DNA of 42,951 nucleotides, taken from Anaerolinea sp. (GTDB lineage: Bacteria > Chloroflexota > Anaerolineae > Aggregatilineales > UBA2796). Shown one piece after another: positions 32,975-41,690 of the stretch (the first letter of the stretch is position 1; every line of letters begins with the position of its first letter). Location: NCBI GenBank assembly GCA_014879835.1, contig JACSRJ010000150.1, forward strand, positions 1 through 42,951, written 5' to 3'. A program made the position numbers and the translations under genes. Below the pieces are notes generated by a model. That model was not told the origin of the DNA. It ran no database searches and saw only the letters and a program-made list of their open reading frames with translations.

Positions 32975-33140
32975 GCATGAACCCATTGATCAGAAGATTG
33001 ACATCTACTACACGCCCAATTCTTGTGCTGCCAAATGTCTCAGAGGCGTTGGCCAAAAGACAGACAGTGCAAGTGGGCAGTGTTTTTTTAGGTTTCATGC
33101 GGTTTGGTCAGAGGAGAGAAGTCTTTAAGGGAGTGTTGAT

Positions 33141-34523
33141 ATGCGTCGTATTGCCATCATTGGATCAGGTCAGGCAGGTCTCATCAACGCCCATGCTTTA
33201 CTTAAAGCAGGGTATGAGGTTAGTCTCTATTCGGACAGGACGGGACAGCAGTGGCTTACGGAGGGCAAGCCAACAGGGACGGCGGTTCGATTCCCCATGG
33301 CCCTCGCCTATGAACGGGAATTAGGGCTGGACTTCTGGAACGACAGCCCGGCAGCGGCCGTTGGGGTGAATTTTGTCTTGTGTTTGCAGCCCGGAACCCC
33401 CTTTTTGGTTCTGAATGGACGTTTTGCCACGCCTGCGCTGGCGGTGGATTTGCGCTTGCAAAGCAGCCGATGGCTGGAGGAGTTTGAGAAGCGCGGCGGC
33501 AAGCTCCATATCGAAAAGATCACGATAGAGCGTCTCGATGCAATCAGCGCCGAACATGATCTGACCATCATCGCGTCGGGCAAGGGGGCGCTCAGCGACC
33601 TGTTCCCGGTGGATGAAAAGCGCAGCATCTACACAAAACCCCAGCGGCACTTGTCTATGGTGAATGTGATCAATGCCAACGATAACCCCAATAACCGAGT
33701 GCGAATCGCCCGTTACTACGAACTACCAAAGGCTGGCGAGACCGTCTGGACGCCCTATCATCACATGACTCACGGTTCCTCATGGAATCTTTTTTCAGAG
33801 GCGCGGGAGGGCGGCCCGCTGGATATTTTCCGCGACGCCAAATCGGGTGAGGACGTGCTGGATCGCTTCAAACAACTGATCCGGAAGGTTTATCCATGGG
33901 ATTGGGAGTGGGCCAAGGATATGAAGGTCGCCGATCCCAATGGTTGGTTAACGGGTGAAATCAGACCCACCATTCGTAAGCCAGTAGGTATCCTGCCCTC
34001 AGGCCGTCCAGTGACCTTTGTAGGTGATGCGGGCATGGCCTTTGATCCGGTTGGGGCGCAGGGTGCAAATAACGGCAACAAGATGGCACGACACCTCACC
34101 GAAGCCATCGTCAAACGAGGTTCAGCGCCTTTTGACGCTGCATGGATCGAGGCCACCTTTGACGGGTTTTACCACAATCATGGTGAACCTGCTTATCGTT
34201 TCAATAATGCCTTTTTGGACGGCCTGCCTTTGGCGGGTCAGGAGATACTGGCCGCGCAGTATGGAAGTGATGGACGGGCGGACAATTCCAGCCCAGCCCA
34301 GAAACTGGCCAACGAATTCTGCGCCAACTTCAGCGATCCCCGCTGTATCACGGACGCTCTGCTGGATGTATCTAGGGCTCGTAAGTTGATCAGCACCCAT
34401 ACGGGCGGGGCAGCGATGGCCGCGGTGATGAAAGGACGCTTCGCCATTATCGGCAATCTGATTCGCTGGTGGATGAGCAGCAAAAAAGCGGACTTTGGCT
34501 TTCAGCACCAGATGTGGTCATAA
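33141..34523 (+). CDS. Styrene/indole monooxygenase-like FAD flavoprotein (StyA family)
   Basis: This 460-aa protein begins with the FAD dinucleotide-binding fold RIAIIGSGQAGLINAHALL and YEVSLYSDRT, and has TFVGDAGMAFDPVGAQGANN near 295-314, as in group E flavoprotein monooxygenases of the StyA type. Known members epoxidise styrene or oxidise indole using FADH2 supplied by a separate reductase (StyB). No reductase gene is nearby. AAGGGAG precedes ATG 33141 by 7 bases. It appears to stand alone between a divergent thioredoxin gene and an unrelated GT39-type gene. Substrate unknown. Confidence 0.75.
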   Translation: MRRIAIIGSGQAGLINAHALLKAGYEVSLYSDRTGQQWLTEGKPTGTAVRFPMALAYERELGLDFWNDSPAAAVGVNFVLCLQPGTPFLVLNGRFATPALAVDLRLQSSRWLEEFEKRGGKLHIEKITIERLDAISAEHDLTIIASGKGALSDLFPVDEKRSIYTKPQRHLSMVNVINANDNPNNRVRIARYYELPKAGETVWTPYHHMTHGSSWNLFSEAREGGPLDIFRDAKSGEDVLDRFKQLIRKVYPWDWEWAKDMKVADPNGWLTGEIRPTIRKPVGILPSGRPVTFVGDAGMAFDPVGAQGANNGNKMARHLTEAIVKRGSAPFDAAWIEATFDGFYHNHGEPAYRFNNAFLDGLPLAGQEILAAQYGSDGRADNSSPAQKLANEFCANFSDPRCITDALLDVSRARKLISTHTGGAAMAAVMKGRFAIIGNLIRWWMSSKKADFGFQHQMWS

Positions 34524-34560
34524 GCGCGCCGCCATCGTTCACCGGTAGTGCCTTCACCGC

Positions 34561-34620
34561 CTTCCCCCCCAAAATGCCCTCTCCTGAATCGCCAGCGAAG
34601 CAGGAAGGTTGGGGGGGAAG
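34561..34620. repeat. Inverted repeat with long loop
   Basis: CTTCCCCCCC (34561-34570) and GGGGGGGAAG (34611-34620) pair perfectly over 10 bases with a 40-base loop. It sits just before the promoter of the GT39-type gene. The loop contains CCCTCTCCT, reminiscent of repeats A and B. A strong RNA hairpin is possible, but no T tract follows. Confidence 0.4.
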
Positions 34621-34649
34621 TTGCGAACGTCCTCAAAACGCCCTATGAT
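34621..34649 (+). promoter_or_regulatory. Promoter candidate for the GT39-type gene
   Basis: TTGCGA (34621-34626) and TATGAT (34644-34649) are 17 bases apart, matching 4 and 5 of 6 consensus bases. They are followed 34 bases later by ATG 34684 with an AAGGA-type site between. Confidence 0.45.
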
Positions 34650-34683
34650 CGTGCGGCACAAAAGGTAAGGATGAGAGCCGTTC

Positions 34684-36621
34684 ATGATGCAGGCAGCGCC
34701 GGGTATTGCGCCCGATGTGGTTCAGATTGAAGGTCTTGAGGAGCCGCTCCCCGCTTCACCCCCCATTGAGGCCGGGCGGGGGCTGCTGTGGCTTGCGCCG
34801 CCGCCCCTGCGGGCGCGCCCGCAGCAGGCCGTATTGTGGGCGATGGTGATCGTCTTTCTGCTCTTGTTTGCCAGCCGAATCACCCGCCTTAACGGACTCA
34901 ACCTGCAAAAAGATGAGGTCTGGTCCGTGTGGATCACCCTCGGCAGTCTGCCCCAAACCCTAAACTGGGTCGGTTACGACTGGCCGCCCGGTCACTTTAT
35001 CCTGCTGCACCTTTGGCGCTTCCTGACCGGGATCAGCCCGTTTGCAGTGCGCGTCTCCACGATCCTGACCCTGCTCATTTGCGCCGCGCTGGTCTTTCGC
35101 ATCGGACGGCGCTTGTTTGACCCACGGGCGGGTATTCTGGCGGCCTTGGCTTTTGGCGGTTTCACCTATGTGATCTTCCTCAGCACCATCGTGCGGGGCT
35201 ATTTCCTGAACCTGACCCTGTGGTGCGTGGCCCTGCTGCTGGCGATCAACTACTTCGCCCGGCCTTCACCCCGCCGGGGGATCATCTTGGGGGTGGCGCT
35301 GGCCGCGATGTTTTATGTCCACAATACAGCTGTGATGGGGATGGCCATGATCGGTTTGTTCACCCTGATCACCTCACGCCGTCCGCTGTTTAAGTTCATC
35401 CCCCTGTGGCTGCCACCGGGACTGATCATGGCGCTTTTATGCCTGCCGGAGGCACTCTCCAAACTGGATGTGCTGCGCATCAAACGGGATATTGTGGATC
35501 GTTTTATCCCCTATGTGCGCCCCGACACCCGGCTGCTGAATCACTACCTTGATTATGTGGGCGGACAGCCCGCCTTGTGGGGGGCGCTGATCTTGATCGG
35601 GGTGGCATTGGTCTTGGATAAATGGCGCTTCCACCGGCGGACCTTGGCTCTTGGGGCGTGGGTGCTGGCCCCGGTGGCCCTGATGTGGGTCACATGGAAC
35701 ATTGACGCTTTTCAGGCCCGGCATTTGGCATGGGTGATGGTCGGCTTTGCGATGTGGATCGGGGCCGGGTTGGCCCTTTTACCCCGTCCAGCCATGATCG
35801 CAGTGGCGCTGGTGATGGGCCTATCCATGTTTGATCGTCTGCCCCTTGATGAACGCTATGAGACCGTGAAGCGTCTGCCTTTTGTGACTCTCTTTGAGGA
35901 ACTCAAAACCCACCACCGCAACGGTGACGCCCTGTTCCTTGACCTGACCTGCGCCAACTGCATCCCCATTGACGCTGAAGAATGGGATTATTTCACCCGC
36001 GCCTATTTCCCCAACGGGGGCCTGACCTTCGTGAACTTGGATCAGCTTGATCAACGTTTTGAGCGGGTGTGGTATGTCACCTTCACGGGCAAAGGGCGGG
36101 ACGAATATCGGGCGCGGGTTTCAACCGGACGTGCGCCGGGCTTGACCTTTGGTGATGAGATTCTGACCTTCCAGCGCTACGAGTCCCCGCCAGATGCCGT
36201 TGGGGTGCTTTTTGAAAACGGGCTGCGCTTTCACGGGGCCGAAATCCTGAACGATGCGGGACTGCCGCTGGTGTGGCGTGAAGGGGATACGGTCACCCTG
36301 CGCTTGTGGTGGTCGGTCGATCAGGCCCTTGAGTACGATTACAGCGTCGGGGCGTATCTGTGGCAGGATGGGGTTGGGGTGACTGCACAAGTGGATGCGC
36401 CGCCTCAGGTTTTGCAGGGCCCGCAGGAAACCAGCAAATGGACGCCGGGGAGTCTCTTTGTGGAAGAACGCATTCTGACCCTACCTTATCCCTTAACGAC
36501 GGGTACCTATCCGATCATGCTCTCGGTGTACCAGTGGTGGGATGGCACTCGCATCATCGCCCTCGGAGTCACCCCGGATAAACTTCTGCCTATTGGCACT
36601 GTCTATGTGAAGTCGTGGTGA
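34684..36621 (+). CDS. GT39-type membrane glycosyltransferase
   Basis: This 645-aa protein has a cytosolic N-terminal ~45 residues, then about ten helices with the GT-C first-loop motif QKDEVWS (Asp77-Glu78) and DWPPGHFILLHLWRFLTG. A ~260-residue C-terminal soluble part ends in a beta-sandwich-like unit (GDTVTLRLWWSVDQALEYDY). Known: GT39/PMT-like and ArnT-like enzymes transfer a polyprenyl-phosphate-linked sugar to protein or lipid outside the membrane. The acceptor is unknown. It is followed after a few bases by a lipoprotein gene, likely in one operon. Confidence 0.75.
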   Translation: MMQAAPGIAPDVVQIEGLEEPLPASPPIEAGRGLLWLAPPPLRARPQQAVLWAMVIVFLLLFASRITRLNGLNLQKDEVWSVWITLGSLPQTLNWVGYDWPPGHFILLHLWRFLTGISPFAVRVSTILTLLICAALVFRIGRRLFDPRAGILAALAFGGFTYVIFLSTIVRGYFLNLTLWCVALLLAINYFARPSPRRGIILGVALAAMFYVHNTAVMGMAMIGLFTLITSRRPLFKFIPLWLPPGLIMALLCLPEALSKLDVLRIKRDIVDRFIPYVRPDTRLLNHYLDYVGGQPALWGALILIGVALVLDKWRFHRRTLALGAWVLAPVALMWVTWNIDAFQARHLAWVMVGFAMWIGAGLALLPRPAMIAVALVMGLSMFDRLPLDERYETVKRLPFVTLFEELKTHHRNGDALFLDLTCANCIPIDAEEWDYFTRAYFPNGGLTFVNLDQLDQRFERVWYVTFTGKGRDEYRARVSTGRAPGLTFGDEILTFQRYESPPDAVGVLFENGLRFHGAEILNDAGLPLVWREGDTVTLRLWWSVDQALEYDYSVGAYLWQDGVGVTAQVDAPPQVLQGPQETSKWTPGSLFVEERILTLPYPLTTGTYPIMLSVYQWWDGTRIIALGVTPDKLLPIGTVYVKSW

Positions 36622-36631
36622 GGGGATGTCC

Positions 36632-38074
36632 ATGATCACCAGCATTACTACGAAAACCCGACTCTCCCGACTTGCAGGACTGCTGCTGATGACTCTGACG
36701 GTGTTGGCGTGCAGCGGGGTTGATGATCTGATCGGACAGCGCCCAGCCCGCCCAACACCCACTTCAGCTTCTTTTGCCACGGCTACCCCCGGTGGACGGG
36801 TTTCGGTGCTGCTGTCCACCGATGATGCTTCCAACCGGGCCACCCCCACCCCCTTTGGTGAGATCGTGGCCCCTGCGGCCACCGCAACCGCGCTCTTCGG
36901 GACTCTCGCCGCGGCAACTGCGACGGCCGGGGCAACCCCAGTGCTGCCGCTCTTTTCGCCTGATTACTGCCCGAATCCATCGTCACCGCCGCCACCTGAT
37001 CAACCGACCGCTTACAGCGTCTATCCTGAAACCATCGGACGCTATCTGAGCGTAGGTGGCGCACCGGTGCTGCTTGAAGGATTCTTGCGTGAGTGGGGTG
37101 CAGTACGGGCGGGGTCGGTGGTGCAGGCCGATACCGATCTGACCGGGGACGGTGTGCCCGAAGTGGTCATCACTTTGTACGATCCGTCCCTCTTTGTGGA
37201 AGGACGTCCCTCCCCCGGCCAAATTCTGGTTTATGGCTGCGCACAGGGCGGCTACCGCCTGCTCTACAACACCGTCTACAGCCCCAGCGCGATCCTGCCC
37301 GAACTGCGCCGGGTAGGTGATATGAACGGCGACACCCGCGCCGAACTGGTCTATGATCAGTTGGTATGTACCGCGGTCGGCTGTGATCAAACAGTGCAGG
37401 TACTCTCATGGAGCGCTGCGCTGGGGGTGTTTAAACCCCTCAATGAGGTGCCCATCAACGCTTCTGGGGGCAAGATCGGCATCGTGGACGCGGATGCGGA
37501 TGGGGTGCTGGAGATCAGCGTCACTTTTGACCCTGCCATGACCACCACTTCTGGGCCCACCCGGCGCGCCATTGATTACTGGGATTGGGATGGGGTTTCG
37601 TACCGACTGGCGGTGACGGAGGTTTCACCCCCAGTGTACCGGATTCATGCCCTGCACGATGCCGATATGCTCTTTGCGGCTGCCGATTGGGAAGGGGCGC
37701 ACCTCTTGTACAATCAGGTGCGCGACGGCACCAAAGTGCAGGCGTGGTCGCTGGTGCCCACGGAGCCGATCATGCTGCGGGCCTATGCGATCTGGAAAAA
37801 ACTGCTGGCCTATATCATGGATGGACAGCGGCGCAGCGCCAATACCATGCTGGAGACCCTGCGCAAGGAGAATCCTCCCGGAACGCCGGGAGAAGGCTAC
37901 ACCCTGATTGCAGAGGCATTCATCAACAATTACGCCCGTACCCGGGATGAAGTCAGGGCGTGCAGCGCAGCCAAAACCGCCGCTGGCACCCGCCCGGAGA
38001 CCCTGATCGCCCTCAACAGTTATGGTTATGCCAACCGTACTTACAGCCTTGAAGATCTGTGCCCGCTGAAGTGA
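36632..38074 (+). CDS. Lipoprotein with FG-GAP-like repeats
   Basis: This 480-aa protein has a signal peptide with lipobox TVLAC (Cys27), then a Thr/Ala/Pro-rich linker (about 35-110). Units such as DLTGDGVPEVVITLYDP, DMNGDTRAELVYDQ and DADADGVLEISVTFDP resemble calcium-binding FG-GAP/VCBS propeller blades. The C-terminal ~100 residues are helical and look TPR-like. The role is unknown: a surface-exposed binding protein. ATG 36632 was chosen over 36626 because AGGGG (36621-36625) sits 6 bases before it and directly abuts 36626. The gene overlaps nothing but follows the GT39-type gene by 10 bases. Confidence 0.68.
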   Translation: MITSITTKTRLSRLAGLLLMTLTVLACSGVDDLIGQRPARPTPTSASFATATPGGRVSVLLSTDDASNRATPTPFGEIVAPAATATALFGTLAAATATAGATPVLPLFSPDYCPNPSSPPPPDQPTAYSVYPETIGRYLSVGGAPVLLEGFLREWGAVRAGSVVQADTDLTGDGVPEVVITLYDPSLFVEGRPSPGQILVYGCAQGGYRLLYNTVYSPSAILPELRRVGDMNGDTRAELVYDQLVCTAVGCDQTVQVLSWSAALGVFKPLNEVPINASGGKIGIVDADADGVLEISVTFDPAMTTTSGPTRRAIDYWDWDGVSYRLAVTEVSPPVYRIHALHDADMLFAAADWEGAHLLYNQVRDGTKVQAWSLVPTEPIMLRAYAIWKKLLAYIMDGQRRSANTMLETLRKENPPGTPGEGYTLIAEAFINNYARTRDEVRACSAAKTAAGTRPETLIALNSYGYANRTYSLEDLCPLK

Positions 38075-38161
38075 TCTCTGCCACTTTCAGCGATCCCTGA
38101 AGACCGTGAGAGGTGCCTTGTCGTGCAGAAAGCGGAGGGTAATTTAGAATCGGCAAAGCCT

Positions 38162-38186
38162 GCCTGTGTTATACTTAAACACAGGC
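38162..38186. promoter_or_regulatory. Hairpin overlapping a -10-like box upstream of the response regulator
   Basis: GCCTGTGTT (38162-38170) and AACACAGGC (38178-38186) form a perfect 9-base stem with a 7-base loop. TATACT (38170-38175) lies in the loop region, with no clear -35 box. It may be an operator over a promoter, or a weak terminator of the upstream lipoprotein gene (followed by only TTTA). Confidence 0.4.
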
Positions 38187-38219
38187 TTTATCATCTATTG
38201 TGTCGGAGGCATACTGGGA

Positions 38220-38585
38220 ATGGGTGGGCGTATCCTCGTCGTTGAAGACAATCCCGACAATCGAATATTGATCACGGATGTATTGACCTCACTTGATTAC
38301 GATGTACTGGTAGCTGTGGATGGGGTTGAAGGGGTCGAAAAGGCGGTCGCTGAAAAACCCGATCTGATCTTGATGGATTTGTCCCTGCCTCAAAAAGACG
38401 GCTGGACGGCCACACGGGAGATCAAAGCTAAACCAGACCTAAAACACATTAAGATTATTGCGCTTACGGCGCACGCGATGGTGGGCGACCGCGAAAAGGC
38501 GCTCGAAGCGGGCTGTGATGATTATGTCTCCAAGCCCATTGACCTGCGTGAACTGGCTGGGAAGCTCTCCCAGTATCTCGACTGA
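38220..38585 (+). CDS. Single-domain response regulator (CheY/DivK-like)
   Basis: This 121-aa receiver domain stands alone: acidic pair in LVVEDNPDN, phosphoacceptor Asp in LILMDLSLPQKDGW, Thr in IIALTAHAM, and Lys in DDYVSKPID. It has no output domain, so it would act by protein contact, in a relay or as a diguanylate/kinase partner as DivK does. I chose ATG 38220 (GGAGG at 38205-38209) over an upstream start at 38166, which adds 18 residues foreign to the family and lies inside the hairpin. It is followed 8 bases later by the aldolase-like gene. Confidence 0.9.
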   Translation: MGGRILVVEDNPDNRILITDVLTSLDYDVLVAVDGVEGVEKAVAEKPDLILMDLSLPQKDGWTATREIKAKPDLKHIKIIALTAHAMVGDREKALEAGCDDYVSKPIDLRELAGKLSQYLD

Positions 38586-38593
38586 TCCCCCAC

Positions 38594-39349
38594 ATGGCTG
38601 ATCGTCTGCCCGTCCCCTATGATGATCGCAATCTCACGGTGGGGTACGGCGCACCACATCGAGACGAAAGCAGCCTACGGGCTTTGATCTGCCACACTGC
38701 CCAGAAAGTCTACCGGGAACGCTTCGCGGTGGGACTTTCAGGCAGTATCAGCGCTCGGTTGGATGCGGCACGCATCCTGATCACCCCGCCGGGGGTGGCT
38801 TTTGACTATGTTCAACCCGATCAAATCCTGCTGCTCTCTGTGGATTCGCTGAATCAGGAAATGGCCCCGGCTCATCTGCTGCGCGGTGCTGCCCATCATC
38901 TTGAAGTATATCGCCAACGCCCCGATGCAGGCGGAGTGATCTTCGCCCAACCGCCAACAGCGTTGACCTTAAGCATCGCTGGGATCAGTATGCGCACTTG
39001 TGTGGTGCCCGAAGCAGTGATCGTTCTAGGGCTTGTGCCCACCGCCGCCTATCACCCCCCCGGCAGCCCCGAAGCGCGTGAGGCTGTCCGGGCCCTTGCC
39101 CCCATTCACGATGCAATCCTATTTGCCCACGATGGCGCGCTCACTATCGGGCAAGACCCATTACAAGCGCTATTTAAGCTGGAACTGCTGGAACATACGG
39201 CCGGGGTGCTTCAGCGGACGGCACTGTTAGCGCCTATCCCCACCCTACCCCCGGAGCAGGTATCGGCCCTGCTGGCCCTGCGACGCCAGTTAGGGTACTG
39301 GCGTCCCGGTGACGAGACTCGGTTTTGTGAGATGTGTGGGGTGTGTTGA
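38594..39349 (+). CDS. Class II aldolase-fold protein lacking the metal ligands
   Basis: This 251-aa protein keeps the class II aldolase/epimerase scaffold (GLSGSISARL, ILITPPGVAFDYV, VYRQRPDAGGVI, LFAHDGALTIG). Compared with E. coli FucA, the zinc ligands H92/H94 correspond to F117/Q119, H155 to D180 and E73 is also absent, so all four metal positions are changed. The C-terminus adds CEMCGVC (245-251), absent from the usual family. Inference: a non-aldolase, perhaps a sugar-binding or regulatory pseudo-enzyme, possibly with metal bound at the Cys tail. It follows the response regulator gene by 8 bases, so they are likely co-expressed. Confidence 0.75.
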   Translation: MADRLPVPYDDRNLTVGYGAPHRDESSLRALICHTAQKVYRERFAVGLSGSISARLDAARILITPPGVAFDYVQPDQILLLSVDSLNQEMAPAHLLRGAAHHLEVYRQRPDAGGVIFAQPPTALTLSIAGISMRTCVVPEAVIVLGLVPTAAYHPPGSPEAREAVRALAPIHDAILFAHDGALTIGQDPLQALFKLELLEHTAGVLQRTALLAPIPTLPPEQVSALLALRRQLGYWRPGDETRFCEMCGVC

Positions 39350-39357
39350 GGGGGCAC

Positions 39358-39978
39358 TTATTCAGGTTGGGCAAAGGCCGCCTCTGGAATCACCCTGCCT
39401 TTAAAGTTGTCAAAGGTGAGGTCTAACACAGGAATGCCCAGATAGGCACAAACGCGCTTATAGAGGGCTGCATAACTCTCGCCTACAACGGCTTTGGAAT
39501 CTAAGGCCAATTGGGACAGTGTATGGCCAATATCCGTGGCCGCGCCCTCGATCTCGATAAAGTTGCCGATGGGCATCTCATCCAACAAAATCTCGCAGTG
39601 ATTCAGGGTGTAGGTGGTGCGATACTTCTCATAACGCCAGATCGGTTTGAAGCCCAAACGCTGGAGGAGCAGGTCGGCCGCTTCCAGATCGCTCACCGTG
39701 AACTCGATCTCGGTGCGGGTGGTGGCCCCGTGTTCAATAGGTGTACCCGGCTCTTTGTAGGTGAGGTGGATGGCGTTATCTTGCCGCAGACGCAGTACTC
39801 GATCGGTAGCCTCAAAGGCACCGTTGAGGTCATCGTAACGGATGTTGCGCTCCAGCACCCGGGGAATATGTAAACTTGCGCCGAGTGCCTCCAAACGAAG
39901 CCGCACACGCTCCAGATCAGCGACTCTCAGTTTGACCTCGGTTTCAGTATGCCGGGAATCCGATGAGTCCTTAAGCAT
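39358..39978 (-). CDS. CYTH-domain triphosphate tunnel enzyme / class IV adenylate cyclase-like
   Basis: This 206-aa CYTH protein has the N-terminal E-x-E-x-K signature in TETEVKLRV, then paired basic/acidic strands (VLRLRQDNAIHLTYKEP, RTEIEFTV, ILLDEMPIGNFIEIEG) that build the tunnel. Known: the fold covers CyaB-type adenylate cyclases, thiamine triphosphatases and tripolyphosphatases. ATG 39978 overlaps the end of the Ppx/GppA gene by 8 bases and removes a basic, non-family N-terminal stretch of the longer frame. The partner gene makes a tripolyphosphatase or related triphosphate role more attractive than cAMP synthesis, but this is inference. Confidence 0.8.
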   Translation of the reverse strand: MLKDSSDSRHTETEVKLRVADLERVRLRLEALGASLHIPRVLERNIRYDDLNGAFEATDRVLRLRQDNAIHLTYKEPGTPIEHGATTRTEIEFTVSDLEAADLLLQRLGFKPIWRYEKYRTTYTLNHCEILLDEMPIGNFIEIEGAATDIGHTLSQLALDSKAVVGESYAALYKRVCAYLGIPVLDLTFDNFKGRVIPEAAFAQPE

Positions 39979-41548
39979 GGCTGTTGATCTCCAATGCATA
40001 ACCAAATGCAGCCTCAAAAATATCGGCGTGCTGCTGTGCCGACCATTTAGACACGGCCACATCAACCTCACTTTCTACGTGCATCTGGATCATACGCTCA
40101 CTGCGTTTGCTCAAACGGATGGCGCGCACCGCCCCATCCCGACTGCGATCCAACTGCTCTGCCAGACGCAAACAGGCGGTGATCTTCAGCAGGCGCTGGT
40201 TGTCATTTTCGCTTAGGGTACGATCCAAGCCTTGCAGACTCGGCGTACCTTTGCGGTGGTAGAGTGCGGCCAGTGCGATCAGGGCTAACTCCCGATGACT
40301 GTAACCGGGCAGCCCGGAATTGAGGATCAGATAATAACTGTGCCGATGGTGATCGTTGTAGTCGATGCTCATGCCAATGTCATGAAGCATCGCGGCGGCC
40401 CACAAGAGGTGCCGTTCGGCTTTGCCCATCAAGCCATCGGACGTAAGCTGTGTCACCTGATCAAACATACTGAGGGCCAGATCGGCCACATGGGCCGCGT
40501 GCGCTTCATGATAGTGATACAGATGGGCGATGTTCATCACGCTGGCGGCGCGCACATCCTTAAAGCGAGGTTCGGGCAGATCACGCAGGAAGCGTTCATA
40601 AAACAGACCTTCGCGCACCCCCTGACTGCACACCAGCAGTTCGGAATAACCGCTGAAGCGTAAACATTCCTCCACCACGACTGCACCCGCAAGGGCAATA
40701 TCAGCCCGGTCTGGTTTCATACCGCTGATCTGTTTACGTTCAGCCACGGAGAGCGACTGCATCTTGCGCACCAGACGGCGGCGTAGATCGGCGCTGCTGA
40801 AGGTATAACCATGCAGTTCATCCATTGGGTAAGCGTGGGCTTTTTGGATGATGCGGGCGGCATTCCGCAGGGATCCCCCCTGCCCCACGATCTGGGTATC
40901 AGGCTGGGCCTTGAACCATCGCAAAGGGCGAAGCTGCTCGTGGATATGTTCACGCAGACGCTCAATGGCGCTGTTTGGGGTGGGCGCATCAGTGAGCCAA
41001 TCCTCGGTCATGCGTACCGCGCCTAAGACAAGCGAGATTCCCCGGATGCTGCGACGATTCTCCACACGCGTGATCTCCAAACTACCGCCACCGAGATCGA
41101 TCACAAAACCATCTTTGAGGGTAGTGCTGTTCACCGCCGCCAAAAAGCCGTAATAGGCTTCTTCTTCGCCACTAAGCACCCGAACCTTAATCCCGGCCTC
41201 TGTCTCGCAGCGGGTAAGGAACTCGGCTTGGTTCTGAGCATCCCGCACAGCGCTGGTGGCCACAGCCACAATATCGGTGATGTTTTGGGCATCACAAAAG
41301 GCCCGATACAAACGCATCACCTCTACCGCATGATCCATCGCGGTCCGTGAGAGCCTGCCCGTTTGCCCGATTCCATGCACCAAACGCACCGTTTCCCGCA
41401 CTTCATCGGTCACTTGAAAATAGTAACCGGGCAGATAGGTGATCACGATCAGGCGAAAACTGTTCGAACCGACATCAATGATGGCGACTTTTTCCGCGGC
41501 TCCCAGTGCGTCACGGGGGTTTGCGAGCGCGTTTAAGGATTTCAGCAT
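39971..41548 (-). CDS. Ppx/GppA exopolyphosphatase with HD domain
   Basis: This 525-aa protein has the sugar-kinase/Hsp70 actin-like domains of exopolyphosphatase and pppGpp phosphatase (IIDVGSNSFRLIVI, FVIDLGGGSLEI, QGGSLRNAA), then a C-terminal HD domain with MLHDIG (His389-Asp390) and RHSYYLI. Known: the family removes terminal phosphate from polyphosphate and can act on pppGpp; HD-containing members resemble E. coli Ppx. Its stop overlaps the CYTH gene start. It diverges from tsaD across ~142 bases. ATG 41548 fits the family N-terminus roughly, with ~20 extra residues. Confidence 0.9.
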   Translation of the reverse strand: MLKSLNALANPRDALGAAEKVAIIDVGSNSFRLIVITYLPGYYFQVTDEVRETVRLVHGIGQTGRLSRTAMDHAVEVMRLYRAFCDAQNITDIVAVATSAVRDAQNQAEFLTRCETEAGIKVRVLSGEEEAYYGFLAAVNSTTLKDGFVIDLGGGSLEITRVENRRSIRGISLVLGAVRMTEDWLTDAPTPNSAIERLREHIHEQLRPLRWFKAQPDTQIVGQGGSLRNAARIIQKAHAYPMDELHGYTFSSADLRRRLVRKMQSLSVAERKQISGMKPDRADIALAGAVVVEECLRFSGYSELLVCSQGVREGLFYERFLRDLPEPRFKDVRAASVMNIAHLYHYHEAHAAHVADLALSMFDQVTQLTSDGLMGKAERHLLWAAAMLHDIGMSIDYNDHHRHSYYLILNSGLPGYSHRELALIALAALYHRKGTPSLQGLDRTLSENDNQRLLKITACLRLAEQLDRSRDGAVRAIRLSKRSERMIQMHVESEVDVAVSKWSAQQHADIFEAAFGYALEINSHA

Positions 41549-41621
41549 AACCTTACCCCTTCAGGTTTCAGCGGATGAAAATCTAGAGGCAAACGCCCAT
41601 TGTAGCGCAAAGCGGTCAGTT

Positions 41622-41651
41622 TTGGCGGGTGATCCCGGATTTGGGTATTGT
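41622..41651 (+). promoter_or_regulatory. Weak promoter candidate for tsaD
   Basis: TTGGCG (41622-41627) and TATTGT (41646-41651) are 18 bases apart, matching 4 and 4 of 6 consensus bases, about 40 bases before the start codon of tsaD. The match is modest. Confidence 0.3.
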
Positions 41652-41690
41652 GGAGTCGCCTGTTGGATAAAGTGAAGTTGATTCGCGCTT

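Noticed and set aside
33308-33650. Two overlapping antisense frames within the monooxygenase gene
   Set aside because: They have no homology features, and composition follows the codon positions of the sense gene.
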